Position numbers and translations under genes: made by a program. From JANNGC01 sp043757045 (GTDB lineage: Bacteria > Verrucomicrobiota > Verrucomicrobiia > Limisphaerales > SIBH01), in assembly GCA_043757045.1 (NCBI GenBank), contig JAYVQC010000241.1:1-64000 (forward strand): a stretch of DNA of 64,000 bases. The letters are read 5' to 3'. The notes below the pieces were generated by a model. The model searched no databases. It was not told the origin of the DNA and was given only the letters and a program-made list of their open reading frames with translations. This document shows, piece after piece, positions 17,733 through 25,337 of the stretch. Within the stretch, counting starts at the first letter, position 1. Every line of letters starts with the position of its first letter.

Positions 17733-18515
17733 GTGACCGCCAAAAAACGCCCAGCTTCCAGCGCCCGGCCTGATGTCCGGCTGGCCGCGCTCTGGCCGGT
17801 TCTCAGCGTCACGGCGGAACTGTTCCGCAACGTCCCCGACACCGCGTTCTTCGTGAAGGACGCGGCCGGCCGTTACGCGCTCTGCAACCAGTCGCTCGCC
17901 GAGCGGTGTGGATTCAATTCGCCGGATGGTCTCGTGGGCCGCCGCGTCCGCGACATCTTCCCGGCGGAACTCGGCGAACGCTACGCCGCGCAGGATGAAC
18001 AAATCATCCGCACCGGACGCCCGGTCGTGGACCGGCTGGAACTGCACTGGTATTCGCGCCGCCGCACCGGCTGGTGTCTGACCACCAAGCTGCCGTTGCG
18101 CGACGCGGCTGGGAACATCGTTGGTCTCATCGGACTCTCGCGCGACTTGCGGGCGCTGCGCGACAGCGGACAAATCCCCGCCGGACTGCTCGCCGCGATG
18201 GAGCATTTGGAAAACAGCTTTCACGAACCGCTCTCGCCCACGAAGCTCGCGAAGAAGGCCAGCCTCGCTCCCGTCCGTTTCGCGCGGCTCATCAAGCGCA
18301 TCTTCCGCCTCACGCCCTCGCAGCTCATCGCGCAACGCCGGCTCGCCGCCGCCTCGCGTCTTCTGCTGGAGACGGAGCGTTCCGTGGCCGACATCGCGCT
18401 GGCCTCCGGCTTCTACGATCACAGTGCTTTCACGCGCGTCTTCCGCGCGGCGACGGGCGGGACGCCGACGGAGTTTCGTAGGCAGAGCAATGACGGGGGC
18501 CAGCGACCGGCGTGA
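17733..18515 (+). CDS. PAS-domain AraC-family transcriptional regulator
   Basis: A 260-residue regulator starting with GTG. Residues about 25-140 form a PAS sensor (VPDTAFFVKDAAGRYALCNQ, GLVGRRVRDIFP, TKLPLRDAAGNIVGLIGLSRD). Residues about 150-250 form a double helix-turn-helix AraC domain (LSPTKLAKKASLAPVRFARL, RSVADIALASGFYDHSAFTR, GGTPTEFRR). It is divergent from the peptidase/hydroxyproline operon with only 34 bp between the two starts, so it very probably controls that operon. The PAS domain would bind a small ligand; which one is unknown. Confidence 0.92.
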   Translation: MTAKKRPASSARPDVRLAALWPVLSVTAELFRNVPDTAFFVKDAAGRYALCNQSLAERCGFNSPDGLVGRRVRDIFPAELGERYAAQDEQIIRTGRPVVDRLELHWYSRRRTGWCLTTKLPLRDAAGNIVGLIGLSRDLRALRDSGQIPAGLLAAMEHLENSFHEPLSPTKLAKKASLAPVRFARLIKRIFRLTPSQLIAQRRLAAASRLLLETERSVADIALASGFYDHSAFTRVFRAATGGTPTEFRRQSNDGGQRPA

Positions 18516-18577
18516 CAATTTGACGGCCCTGCCGATTCCTGAAACGCTCCGCGCCACGCAGCCGCCATTTCAATTTT

Positions 18578-19378
18578 ATGGGACCAATTAAATCAACCGT
18601 GTGGTTCTGGATTCACCGGCACCGTCGCAACCGCGCGGTGGCCCGGTTCGCCCGCCTCTGCCAGAACCTCCACCGCGCCTCCGAACATCCCGGTTACGAC
18701 GTGAACACCGACGGCGAGCGCGATCTGCTGCGGCGCGCGGTGTCCGGCGCGGTCCCGGTGATTTTCGATGTCGGCGCCAACGTCGGCGACTGGACGCTCA
18801 TGGCGCGTACGGAACATCCGGGCGCGGCTATTCACGCGTTTGAATTAAGTCCACGCACGGCGGATCTACTCGTGCGGCGCGTGGGGAAAATGCCTGGCAT
18901 CCGAGTTCACGCCTACGGACTGGCAGAGCGTTCCGGCGAGATGGATTTTTTCTCCTACTCAGGCGAGTCGAATATTCTCAGCGGACTGCGCGCGGCGATC
19001 CACACCCACGCGCCGCATCAAATCGAGAAGGCCACCGTGCGCACGGGCGACGAGGTGTGCCGCGAACTGGGCGTGACGCGGATTGATTTCCTGAAAGTGG
19101 ACGCGGAAGGCGGCGACCATGAGGTGTTGAAGGGTTTCTCCAACCTGCTGGCCGCGCAACAAATCGAGGTCGTGCAGTTCGAGCATCAAGGCGGGCGCTA
19201 CCTGCGGGACTTTTACGATCTGCTCGAGCCGAAGGGCTACGCCATCGGCAAACTTTACGCGAACTACGTGGACTTCCAGGCGCACTCGTGGAGTTTGGAA
19301 ATGTTCCTCGGTCCCAACTACGTCGCCGTGCCGGCGGCGCGGCGCGACTTGATCGAATCACTGCGGCGCGGCTGGTGA
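18578..19378 (+). CDS. FkbM-family methyltransferase
   Basis: S-adenosylmethionine-dependent methyltransferase of the FkbM type, 266 residues. The SAM-binding motif I is VIFDVGANVGDWTL near residue 62, and the family motif IDFLKVDAEGGDHEVLKGF appears near residue 170. FkbM enzymes methylate hydroxyl groups of sugars in polysaccharides or polyketides. The next gene, 34 bp downstream, is a GT61-type glycosyltransferase, so a role in surface glycan modification is likely. Acceptor unknown. Confidence 0.9.
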   Translation: MGPIKSTVWFWIHRHRRNRAVARFARLCQNLHRASEHPGYDVNTDGERDLLRRAVSGAVPVIFDVGANVGDWTLMARTEHPGAAIHAFELSPRTADLLVRRVGKMPGIRVHAYGLAERSGEMDFFSYSGESNILSGLRAAIHTHAPHQIEKATVRTGDEVCRELGVTRIDFLKVDAEGGDHEVLKGFSNLLAAQQIEVVQFEHQGGRYLRDFYDLLEPKGYAIGKLYANYVDFQAHSWSLEMFLGPNYVAVPAARRDLIESLRRGW

Positions 19379-19411
19379 AAAGCCGGAAAATCCGCGTCAA
19401 ACTTTTCGCCC

Positions 19412-20569
19412 ATGTCGCAAGTCCCGTTCTGGATTCGCTGGCGGCGCGTGTTGCGCCGGCATCCGAAATTATACCAGCGGCTGGGGCAGATGCGGGCGCG
19501 GGCGGGTCACGCCTGGCGGTGGGTCTTCCGGCGTTTGCTGCCGGCGCGCAGTCCTTTTGGTCCGCCCAAGGGCTGGTTCTCCCTCGTGGAAAAAGTCCGG
19601 ACGGGCGAGGTGCGCGGGCGTGTCCTGTTTGAACGCCAGCCGGACAACGCGCCGGCCGCGACGCGGCTGCGGCGTCTCGCGCTGCTCGGCCAGCAACAGC
19701 AAACCCGCTGGCCGTTTTTCTGGAGTCATCATGCCAACGCGCGGCTCATCGGCCCCACGCTGTTGTTGCAGGACGAGCGGCGGCGGGTCGCGGTGGAATC
19801 AGCCTACGGTCCCAGTTTCGTGGAGGATGATCCGGGCTACCGCCAGTTCCGCCGCCCGCCGGCGGTGCGGCTGAAGGGCGCGTGGACGAGTGTGATCTCG
19901 CGCTGGTCGCCGGGGTTTTACCACTGGTTCATGGACGCGCTGCCGCGGCTGGCGCTGTTGGCGGAACTGCCACCGGAGACCCGGATCATCGTGCCCGCAC
20001 CACTCACCGCCTACCATCGCGACACGCTGGAATGGCTGGGGCTGACCGCGCGCGCCCGCCCCACCGGCGAGGAACATCTCGAGATCGAAGACTATTACTT
20101 CAGCGCACCAACGAACATCACCGGGCATTTTGATCCCTACGCGATTGAGTTTCTGCGCCGGTCGTTTTTGGAGCGGCGGGATCGGTCGTTCGATTCGCCC
20201 CGGCGTTTTTACGTGCAGCGCGTGCGCGCGGCGCGCGGCGTGGCCAACGATGCCGAGGTCGCGGATTTCTTTCGCGCCCGCGGTTGGGCCGTGGTGGACA
20301 TGGAGACCTTGTCGCTGGCGCAACAGATTCAACTCTTCGCCCAAGCCGAGGAGATTTGTGCGCTGCACGGTGCGGCGCTCACGAATCTCGTCTGGTGCCG
20401 GCCCGGCTGCCGCGTGCTGGAGCTGCTGCCTTCCACCTACCTGAACGGCGTGTATGAAGGCGTGGCCGAGGCCGTGCAGGCGGACTATGATTTTCTGCTC
20501 TGCCCCGGCGACACGGAGATGAAGGCGCTGGTCAATCTGAAGGAACTGGCAGGCAAGCTGCGGGACTGA
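19412..20569 (+). CDS. GT61 (DUF563) family glycosyltransferase
   Basis: A 385-residue protein of the DUF563/GT61 group. Recognisable segments are SPGFYHWFMDALPRLALL in the middle and LHGAALTNLVWCRPGCRVLELLP near the C-terminus, both hallmarks of the family, together with FYVQRVRAARGVANDAEV. Bacterial members are found in capsule and O-antigen loci and transfer pentoses or other sugars. No membrane segment is evident. It probably forms a pair with the upstream FkbM methyltransferase. Confidence 0.88.
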   Translation: MSQVPFWIRWRRVLRRHPKLYQRLGQMRARAGHAWRWVFRRLLPARSPFGPPKGWFSLVEKVRTGEVRGRVLFERQPDNAPAATRLRRLALLGQQQQTRWPFFWSHHANARLIGPTLLLQDERRRVAVESAYGPSFVEDDPGYRQFRRPPAVRLKGAWTSVISRWSPGFYHWFMDALPRLALLAELPPETRIIVPAPLTAYHRDTLEWLGLTARARPTGEEHLEIEDYYFSAPTNITGHFDPYAIEFLRRSFLERRDRSFDSPRRFYVQRVRAARGVANDAEVADFFRARGWAVVDMETLSLAQQIQLFAQAEEICALHGAALTNLVWCRPGCRVLELLPSTYLNGVYEGVAEAVQADYDFLLCPGDTEMKALVNLKELAGKLRD

Positions 20570-20647
20570 GCGTGGCAAGCCGGATGAGTTGACCCGCCGT
20601 TCCTGTTTCTGATTTCCAAAAGGAATTTCCCCGCTAACGTCTCGCGC

Positions 20648-21127
20648 ATGGATTCATTGCTGAAGTTGATTCGCGAGAACGCGGCATGGCAGCCGGCGGA
20701 ACTCGCCGCCATGCTCAATCTTTCCGAGAGCGAGGTCATCGCGCTCATCAAGAAACACGAAGCCGAGGGCGTCATCCTGGGCTACCGCGCCATCCTCAAC
20801 GAGGAGAAGCTCGGCCTCGAAGTTGTCCGTGCCGTCATCGAGGTGAAAATCACGCCGGAACGCGGCGGCGGCTTCGACCGCCTCGCTGAACGCATCGCGA
20901 AGTATTCCGAGGTGCAATCGTGCTACCTGATGTCCGGCGGCTATGACCTGCTCGTGGTCGTGCAGGGGAAAAATTTGCGAGAGGTGGCCACGTTCGTGTC
21001 CGAGAAACTCGCCACCGTGCAGGGTGTCATCTCCACCGCCACGCACTTCATGCTCAAGCCCTACAAGGAGCAGGGCGTGCTGATGAAGGCGGAAGTGAAC
21101 GAGGAACGGCTGGCGGTCGCACCCTGA
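20648..21127 (+). CDS. Lrp/AsnC-family transcriptional regulator
   Basis: A 159-residue feast/famine regulator: N-terminal helix-turn-helix (AAMLNLSESEVIALIKKHEAEGVI at about 18-45) followed by the RAM ligand-binding domain (VRAVIEVKI, YSEVQSCYLMSGGYDLLVVVQG, HFMLKPYKE). It probably senses an amino acid. It is followed 8 bp later by purE and is likely co-transcribed with it. A TTGACC hexamer and an imperfect ATTTCC-AAAA-GGAATT dyad lie 15-60 bp upstream of the start and could be promoter and autoregulatory operator. Confidence 0.92.
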   Translation: MDSLLKLIRENAAWQPAELAAMLNLSESEVIALIKKHEAEGVILGYRAILNEEKLGLEVVRAVIEVKITPERGGGFDRLAERIAKYSEVQSCYLMSGGYDLLVVVQGKNLREVATFVSEKLATVQGVISTATHFMLKPYKEQGVLMKAEVNEERLAVAP

Positions 21128-21135
21128 TAAATTTC

Positions 21136-21639
21136 ATGCGCAAAAAACATTCCCCTCTCGTCGGCCTCATCATGGGTTCCCAATCCGACTGGGAAACGAT
21201 GCAGCACGCGGCGGCGCAATTGGAGGCGCTCGGCGTGCCCTTCGAGGCGCAAGTCGTCTCCGCGCATCGTACGCCGGATTTGCTGTTCGAGTATGCGGAC
21301 GGCGCGGCGGCGCGAGGACTGGAAGTGATCATTGCCGGTGCCGGCGGCGCGGCGCATCTGCCCGGTATGTGCGCGGCGAAAACCTCACTGCCCGTCCTCG
21401 GCGTGCCGGTGGAATCGAAGACGTTGAAGGGCATGGATTCGCTGCTCTCCATCGTGCAGATGCCCGGTGGTGTGCCGGTGGGAACGCTGGCGATCGGCAA
21501 GGCGGGCGCGATCAACGCCGCACTGATGGCCACGGCGATTCTGGGCAACAAGCATCCGCAGTTTCGTACGGCCTACGAAAAGTTCCGCGCCGCGCAAACG
21601 GAGAGAGTGTTGTCGAATCGAAAGCCGGGGGCGGTGTAG
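21136..21639 (+). CDS. purE: N5-carboxyaminoimidazole ribonucleotide mutase PurE
   Basis: Class I PurE, 167 residues, moving the carboxylate of N5-CAIR to C4 in purine synthesis. The signature VGLIMGSQSDWETM opens the protein; SAHRTPDLL carries the catalytic histidine; IAGAGGAAHLPGM and QMPGGVPVGTLAIG complete the active site. Usual partner purK is not seen here. The last 60 bp are repeated, in diverged form, at about 22214-22276, after an inserted gene. Confidence 0.96.
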   Translation: MRKKHSPLVGLIMGSQSDWETMQHAAAQLEALGVPFEAQVVSAHRTPDLLFEYADGAAARGLEVIIAGAGGAAHLPGMCAAKTSLPVLGVPVESKTLKGMDSLLSIVQMPGGVPVGTLAIGKAGAINAALMATAILGNKHPQFRTAYEKFRAAQTERVLSNRKPGAV

Positions 21640-22276
21640 GTTCGATAACTGTTAGGCGGCTACAAGTGCTATGCGCAAATCTTACCGCAAATTACTGTTG
21701 GCCACTCTTGCGCTTGGTCTGCTGCTTGGTGTCGTCCTGCTGTGTTTTAGCAGCACAGGCACTCCTCGGTTGACGCTTCACTATTTAAGCCGGACGAACG
21801 ACGGCACACGGACGATTGTTCAGTTTGGGATTACCAACATCGGGACCGCTGATGCCATCAGCTATCTGGAAAACGGAACTCCTGTAGGCCGCATCCAGAT
21901 GTGGAGGAAGGAGATGGGGGCCAACTGTTATCCGACGCTTCGCCGTCTTTCTCCCGGGCAGGGAGATGTCATTCACGTAATTTTGCCAGAGGGATTCCAA
22001 GGCCGTTGGCGATTTGTCTCCAACTACGCACGCGACGGAACAAGATTGCGGTTTATTAATTGGAAGCGGGACGCAGAGTCGTATACGAAATCATTCCGCG
22101 CGCGAGCCTGTAGATTCATACCCTCTTCTTTGACAACAGTTCGCTTTGATGTGATGGCGGAGAGTGATTGGATTGAAGAATGAAGACGCCGCCTAACCAT
22201 GCGCGAGGTCGTGTAAAAACCCTCCGCGCCACGCAGACGGAGAAAGTTTTGTCGAACCGGAAGCCGGGAGTGTAGC
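21577..22276. mobile_element. Possible integron-type gene cassette between two copies of the purE 3' end
   Basis: An orphan gene is bounded by GTTAGGCGGC (21651-21660) and its exact inverse GCCGCCTAAC (22188-22197). These match the GTTRRRY and RYYYAAC boxes that end and begin attC sites, in the order expected around an integron cassette. A diverged copy of the last ~60 bp of purE (21577-21639) follows at 22214-22276. No integrase is present in the window and the right-hand attC is not complete. Confidence 0.45.
21671..22183 (+). CDS. Hypothetical membrane-anchored protein in cassette-like insert
   Basis: A 170-residue protein with a basic N-terminus and one hydrophobic segment (LLLATLALGLLLGVVLLCF, residues 8-26), then a soluble, beta-rich domain (TIVQFGITNIGTADAISYLENG). 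It may be a signal-anchor or an exported protein. No family recognised. Base composition and codon use are clearly less GC-rich than the flanking purE and TPR genes, which suggests acquisition. The ATG is 10 bp after the GTTAGGCGGC box, as expected for a cassette gene. Confidence 0.65.
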   Translation: MRKSYRKLLLATLALGLLLGVVLLCFSSTGTPRLTLHYLSRTNDGTRTIVQFGITNIGTADAISYLENGTPVGRIQMWRKEMGANCYPTLRRLSPGQGDVIHVILPEGFQGRWRFVSNYARDGTRLRFINWKRDAESYTKSFRARACRFIPSSLTTVRFDVMAESDWIEE

Positions 22277-22281
22277 GAAGT

Positions 22282-22446
22282 GCAGACCGCCGAGTCCGCG
22301 TGTCACTAATCCCATGTGGTGGGCGAGGACGAGTCTCAAATCCGTGGCTGCGCTGAATCTGCGGGAAGTTTTTTCTCAGGGATGAGTTTCAGAAAATTGC
22401 CGACGGTTGGGCTTTATTAACACGCGAACTCGGCGGTCCGCGCTCC
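22282..22446. repeat. REP-like element (GACCGCCGAGTCCGCG type), degenerate
   Basis: ACCGCCGAGTCCGCGTGT at 22286-22303 faces its inverse ACACGCGAACTCGGCGGT, ending CCGCGCTCC, at 22420-22446. It is related to the element at 25166-25333; the two flank the TPR gene. No gene is seen in the 22184-22458 stretch. Confidence 0.7.
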
Positions 22447-22458
22447 GAACAAAAGCCC

Positions 22459-25107
22459 TCACAGCTTCTGCTGCTGCAACTGCTTCTGGATGGAGTCAAT
22501 CCGCTTCGCCGCTGCCTCTTTCAGTGACGGAATTCTCTCGGCCAGCCGCGTGAAAAGATTCACCGCCTTCTCCCAATCGCCTTGCGCTTGGCAGACATCC
22601 GCCGCGCTGAACGTGGCCTCCTTCAACCAAAACGGGTCCGGCTCCTCGCCCGCGCGGGTCGGGAAAATCACTTCGAGATAATTCGTCAGCGCGGCGTGGC
22701 GCCGCGCCGCCACTTCCGTCGTTGAATTTGTCACCAGCAGCGCCTGCTTGCCATAAACGTGGCCTATGCCGACCAGCGCCTGCTGCCGCGTGGCCGCATC
22801 CGCTTTTGGCGAAGTCAGCGCGCGTCCATAAAAATCCAGCGCGACGGCATAGTTCATCGGGTCCACCGTGCCGAGCTGGAAGTGGCACAGCGCCACCTCG
22901 CCATAGGCGCGCGGCACTTCCGGGTCGTCCGGAAAAAAACGCGGCACCTGCGCGTACACACTGCGCGCCTCGCGAAAGTTGTCGAGCTGGTTTGTCCACG
23001 GGCGCAGCTTGAAGGCGTCGCCATAAGCGAAATAGCCCTGCACGAGAATGGACGCGGGACAGTTCGTGTCGTTGAGCAGCGCAGCCAGATGGTTCGTCGC
23101 GCTTTCAAAGCGCGGTTGGAGCAGTGCGGCCCGGCCGGCCTCCAGCCGCGCCTGATAACTCACCACCGTCACCGGCCAGTTTGTATTCTCGAACACAAGT
23201 TGATAGTTGCGCAGCGCGTCATCGTAACGCCCGGCGCGCAGGTGATGACCGCCAATCCAGTTTTGCGCGCGCGCCGCAAGCGGGTTCAACGGGAAGCGCT
23301 GCACGAAATTGGTGAAGAGGGTGAGCGCGTTCGTCTCGCGGCCCGCGAGGAAGCTGGCCGTGGCCCGGAGAAATTCCGCGCGCGGCAGGCTGGTGTTGGT
23401 CGGGAAAAAAATTATCCACTCGTCGTATTTCCCAATCGCCGAAGGCCAGTCGCGCTCGCGTTCATAGGAACGCGCCACGGCCAGTTCCACCTCGGGCCGC
23501 AACGGTGAATCAGGGAACAATTTCGTGAACCGTGCGAACTCCTTGCGTGCCGCCGCCGGATCGCCGAGTTCGTCCACGGCCTGGCCGAAGAGCAGCAGCG
23601 AGCGCTCGGCATAACTGTTCGCCGGATACTCGCGCAGGATCGCGGCGAGCGCCTCGGCGGCGGCGCGACGGTCGCGCGCGGCCAGGCCGGCCTGCAACAA
23701 CTGGTAGCGCGCGCGCGGCGTCAGTTCGCGCACGACGCGCGGGAGCATGGCGTAGTTCGTCAGCACGCGCCGGTAGTCGGTGATGGCGTTGGTCAGGTCG
23801 CCGGATTGAAACGCTAGGTCTGCCGATTTGAACCGCGCCACGGCCTGCGCCTCCGACCACGGCAGCGATTCCGCCGCGGCGCGAAACGACGAGAGGCTTT
23901 CGGGAAATTTGTTTTGCGCGAGCAACGCCCATCCGCGCACCACGCGCGCCTGGCTGCGGAACGGACTGTTCGTGAACTGGTTCAGCAGTTTGTCGCAATC
24001 GAAGATCACATCCGCGAGCAAGTCCGTGCCCGGCGAGACGGAGTTAGTGCTGGCGAGCGCGAGCGACTGCTGCTTCAACCGCAGCTCCGCCTGCGCGAGC
24101 AGCGCCAGGTCCGAGCCGTTTTCCGCCGGATGCGCGGCGGTGAATTCCTGCAACCGGGCGAGCGCGTTGCTGAGTTGTCCTTGCTCCGCGAGCAATTCCA
24201 CCGTTTTGAAAAGCGCTTCGCGCGTGCGGGCCGCGGACATGCCGGGCCGTTGGTTGCGCGCGTACGCGGCGATGGCTTCGTCAGGCCGGTTCAAGGCTTC
24301 GAGTACCTGCCCTTGCAGCGCGGAGGCCGCCGCTTCGAGCGCGACATCGGTGGTCGCGAGGGCGTTGGTGAAAAGATTCGTCGTGGTGACGAGCGCGGCT
24401 TCCAACTGCCGTGCGCCCCACTGCGCTTGGGCAAGGCGATACGCGCGTTCCCATTTCGTGCGCGCGGCGAGCGCCTCCTCGGGAATGGCGTCGGCCACTC
24501 GTTCCGCGCCGGAATAATCGCGCTGTTCCAGCAGCGTGTCGGCGAGCAACAAACGTCCGCGCACCGCCGCTTCGCTGGCGGGCGCGCGCGTGGCGGCTTC
24601 CTGAAACAATCCGGTTTGCAGCAGCGCGGCCACGCGCGGCCATTGCTGCAACTGAAACCGCGCGTGCGCCTCGGCCAGCGTCGCGTCGAGGCGCAGCGGC
24701 GAATTTGTGTGACGCGAGACCACGAGCGCGTATTTCGTCGCCGCCGCCTCGAACTGGCCGCTCTCGGCGTGAATAGCCGCGAGGTCGAACAGAAATTGGT
24801 CCGCCGCGCTGCCGGCGCTCGCTTGGTTCGTGGTGAGAATCTGGATGGCGGCCTGAAATTTTTTCTGTTGAAGCGCGGCCTTGGACTGCTTGAGCAAGGC
24901 CTGCGGCACGCGCGGTGACGCAGGATATTTGACGAAGAAGTCCGCGAATAATTTTTCCGCGCGATCATGAAATCCGTCCTGCCGCGCTTCCTCGGCATTG
25001 TTGAACGCGCGCGCCTCCGCGTCCGCCGCGTGCAGGCGGGTGCTCGCCGCGCCCATGCACAGGAGCGCAGCCATCAAAAGCCACCGGGTGAGCCAGCGAT
25101 GCCGCAT
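22459..25107 (-). CDS. Exported tetratricopeptide-repeat protein
   Basis: An 882-residue protein with a signal peptide (WLLMAALLCMGAASTRLHA) from the ATG at 25107; the frame is open further but that part lies in repeat DNA. The body is built of TPR-like helical repeats (for example AEKLFADFFVKYPASPRVPQALL, ARKEFARFTKLFPDSPLRPEVELAVARSYE, AARAQNWIGGHHLRAGRYDDAL), of the kind found in outer-membrane assembly and YbgF/BamD-like scaffolds. It probably works in the periplasm as a protein-binding scaffold. It is monocistronic or the second gene after the periplasmic adaptor, with a repeat between. Confidence 0.85.
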   Translation of the reverse strand: MRHRWLTRWLLMAALLCMGAASTRLHAADAEARAFNNAEEARQDGFHDRAEKLFADFFVKYPASPRVPQALLKQSKAALQQKKFQAAIQILTTNQASAGSAADQFLFDLAAIHAESGQFEAAATKYALVVSRHTNSPLRLDATLAEAHARFQLQQWPRVAALLQTGLFQEAATRAPASEAAVRGRLLLADTLLEQRDYSGAERVADAIPEEALAARTKWERAYRLAQAQWGARQLEAALVTTTNLFTNALATTDVALEAAASALQGQVLEALNRPDEAIAAYARNQRPGMSAARTREALFKTVELLAEQGQLSNALARLQEFTAAHPAENGSDLALLAQAELRLKQQSLALASTNSVSPGTDLLADVIFDCDKLLNQFTNSPFRSQARVVRGWALLAQNKFPESLSSFRAAAESLPWSEAQAVARFKSADLAFQSGDLTNAITDYRRVLTNYAMLPRVVRELTPRARYQLLQAGLAARDRRAAAEALAAILREYPANSYAERSLLLFGQAVDELGDPAAARKEFARFTKLFPDSPLRPEVELAVARSYERERDWPSAIGKYDEWIIFFPTNTSLPRAEFLRATASFLAGRETNALTLFTNFVQRFPLNPLAARAQNWIGGHHLRAGRYDDALRNYQLVFENTNWPVTVVSYQARLEAGRAALLQPRFESATNHLAALLNDTNCPASILVQGYFAYGDAFKLRPWTNQLDNFREARSVYAQVPRFFPDDPEVPRAYGEVALCHFQLGTVDPMNYAVALDFYGRALTSPKADAATRQQALVGIGHVYGKQALLVTNSTTEVAARRHAALTNYLEVIFPTRAGEEPDPFWLKEATFSAADVCQAQGDWEKAVNLFTRLAERIPSLKEAAAKRIDSIQKQLQQQKL

Positions 25108-25165
25108 GTGATTTCTTTTATCCGCCACACCCGCGCGAGGCGATGCAAAAATCCTGACGCGGGGG

Positions 25166-25333
25166 GCACGGACCGCCGAGTCCGCGTGTTCGTAATTCAT
25201 GGAGCGAAAAATCCCTCACGCCAAGTCCGCCAAGGGCGCAAAGGTAAAGATCGTTCGCCCGGTTTCACTTTGCGTCCTTCGCGTCCTTTGCGTGAGGCCA
25301 AAAGAAACACGCGGACTCGGCGGTCCGCGCTCC
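25166..25333. repeat. REP-like element with internal CTTTGCGT repeat arms
   Basis: Outer arms: GGACCGCCGAGTCCGCGTGT (about 25169-25189) and its inverse ending CGGTCCGCGCTCC (to 25333). Inner arms: CGCCAAGGGCGCAAAGG-type sequence (25215-25248) facing CCTTTGCGTGAGG-type sequence (25266-25297). The gap between the TPR and adaptor genes holds nothing else. Confidence 0.7.
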
Positions 25334-25337
25334 GCAC

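Noticed and set aside
14609..17773. 1054-codon plus-strand frame
   Set aside because: Antisense to the S9 peptidase and part of the GH39-like gene, both of which have clear catalytic motifs on the minus strand.
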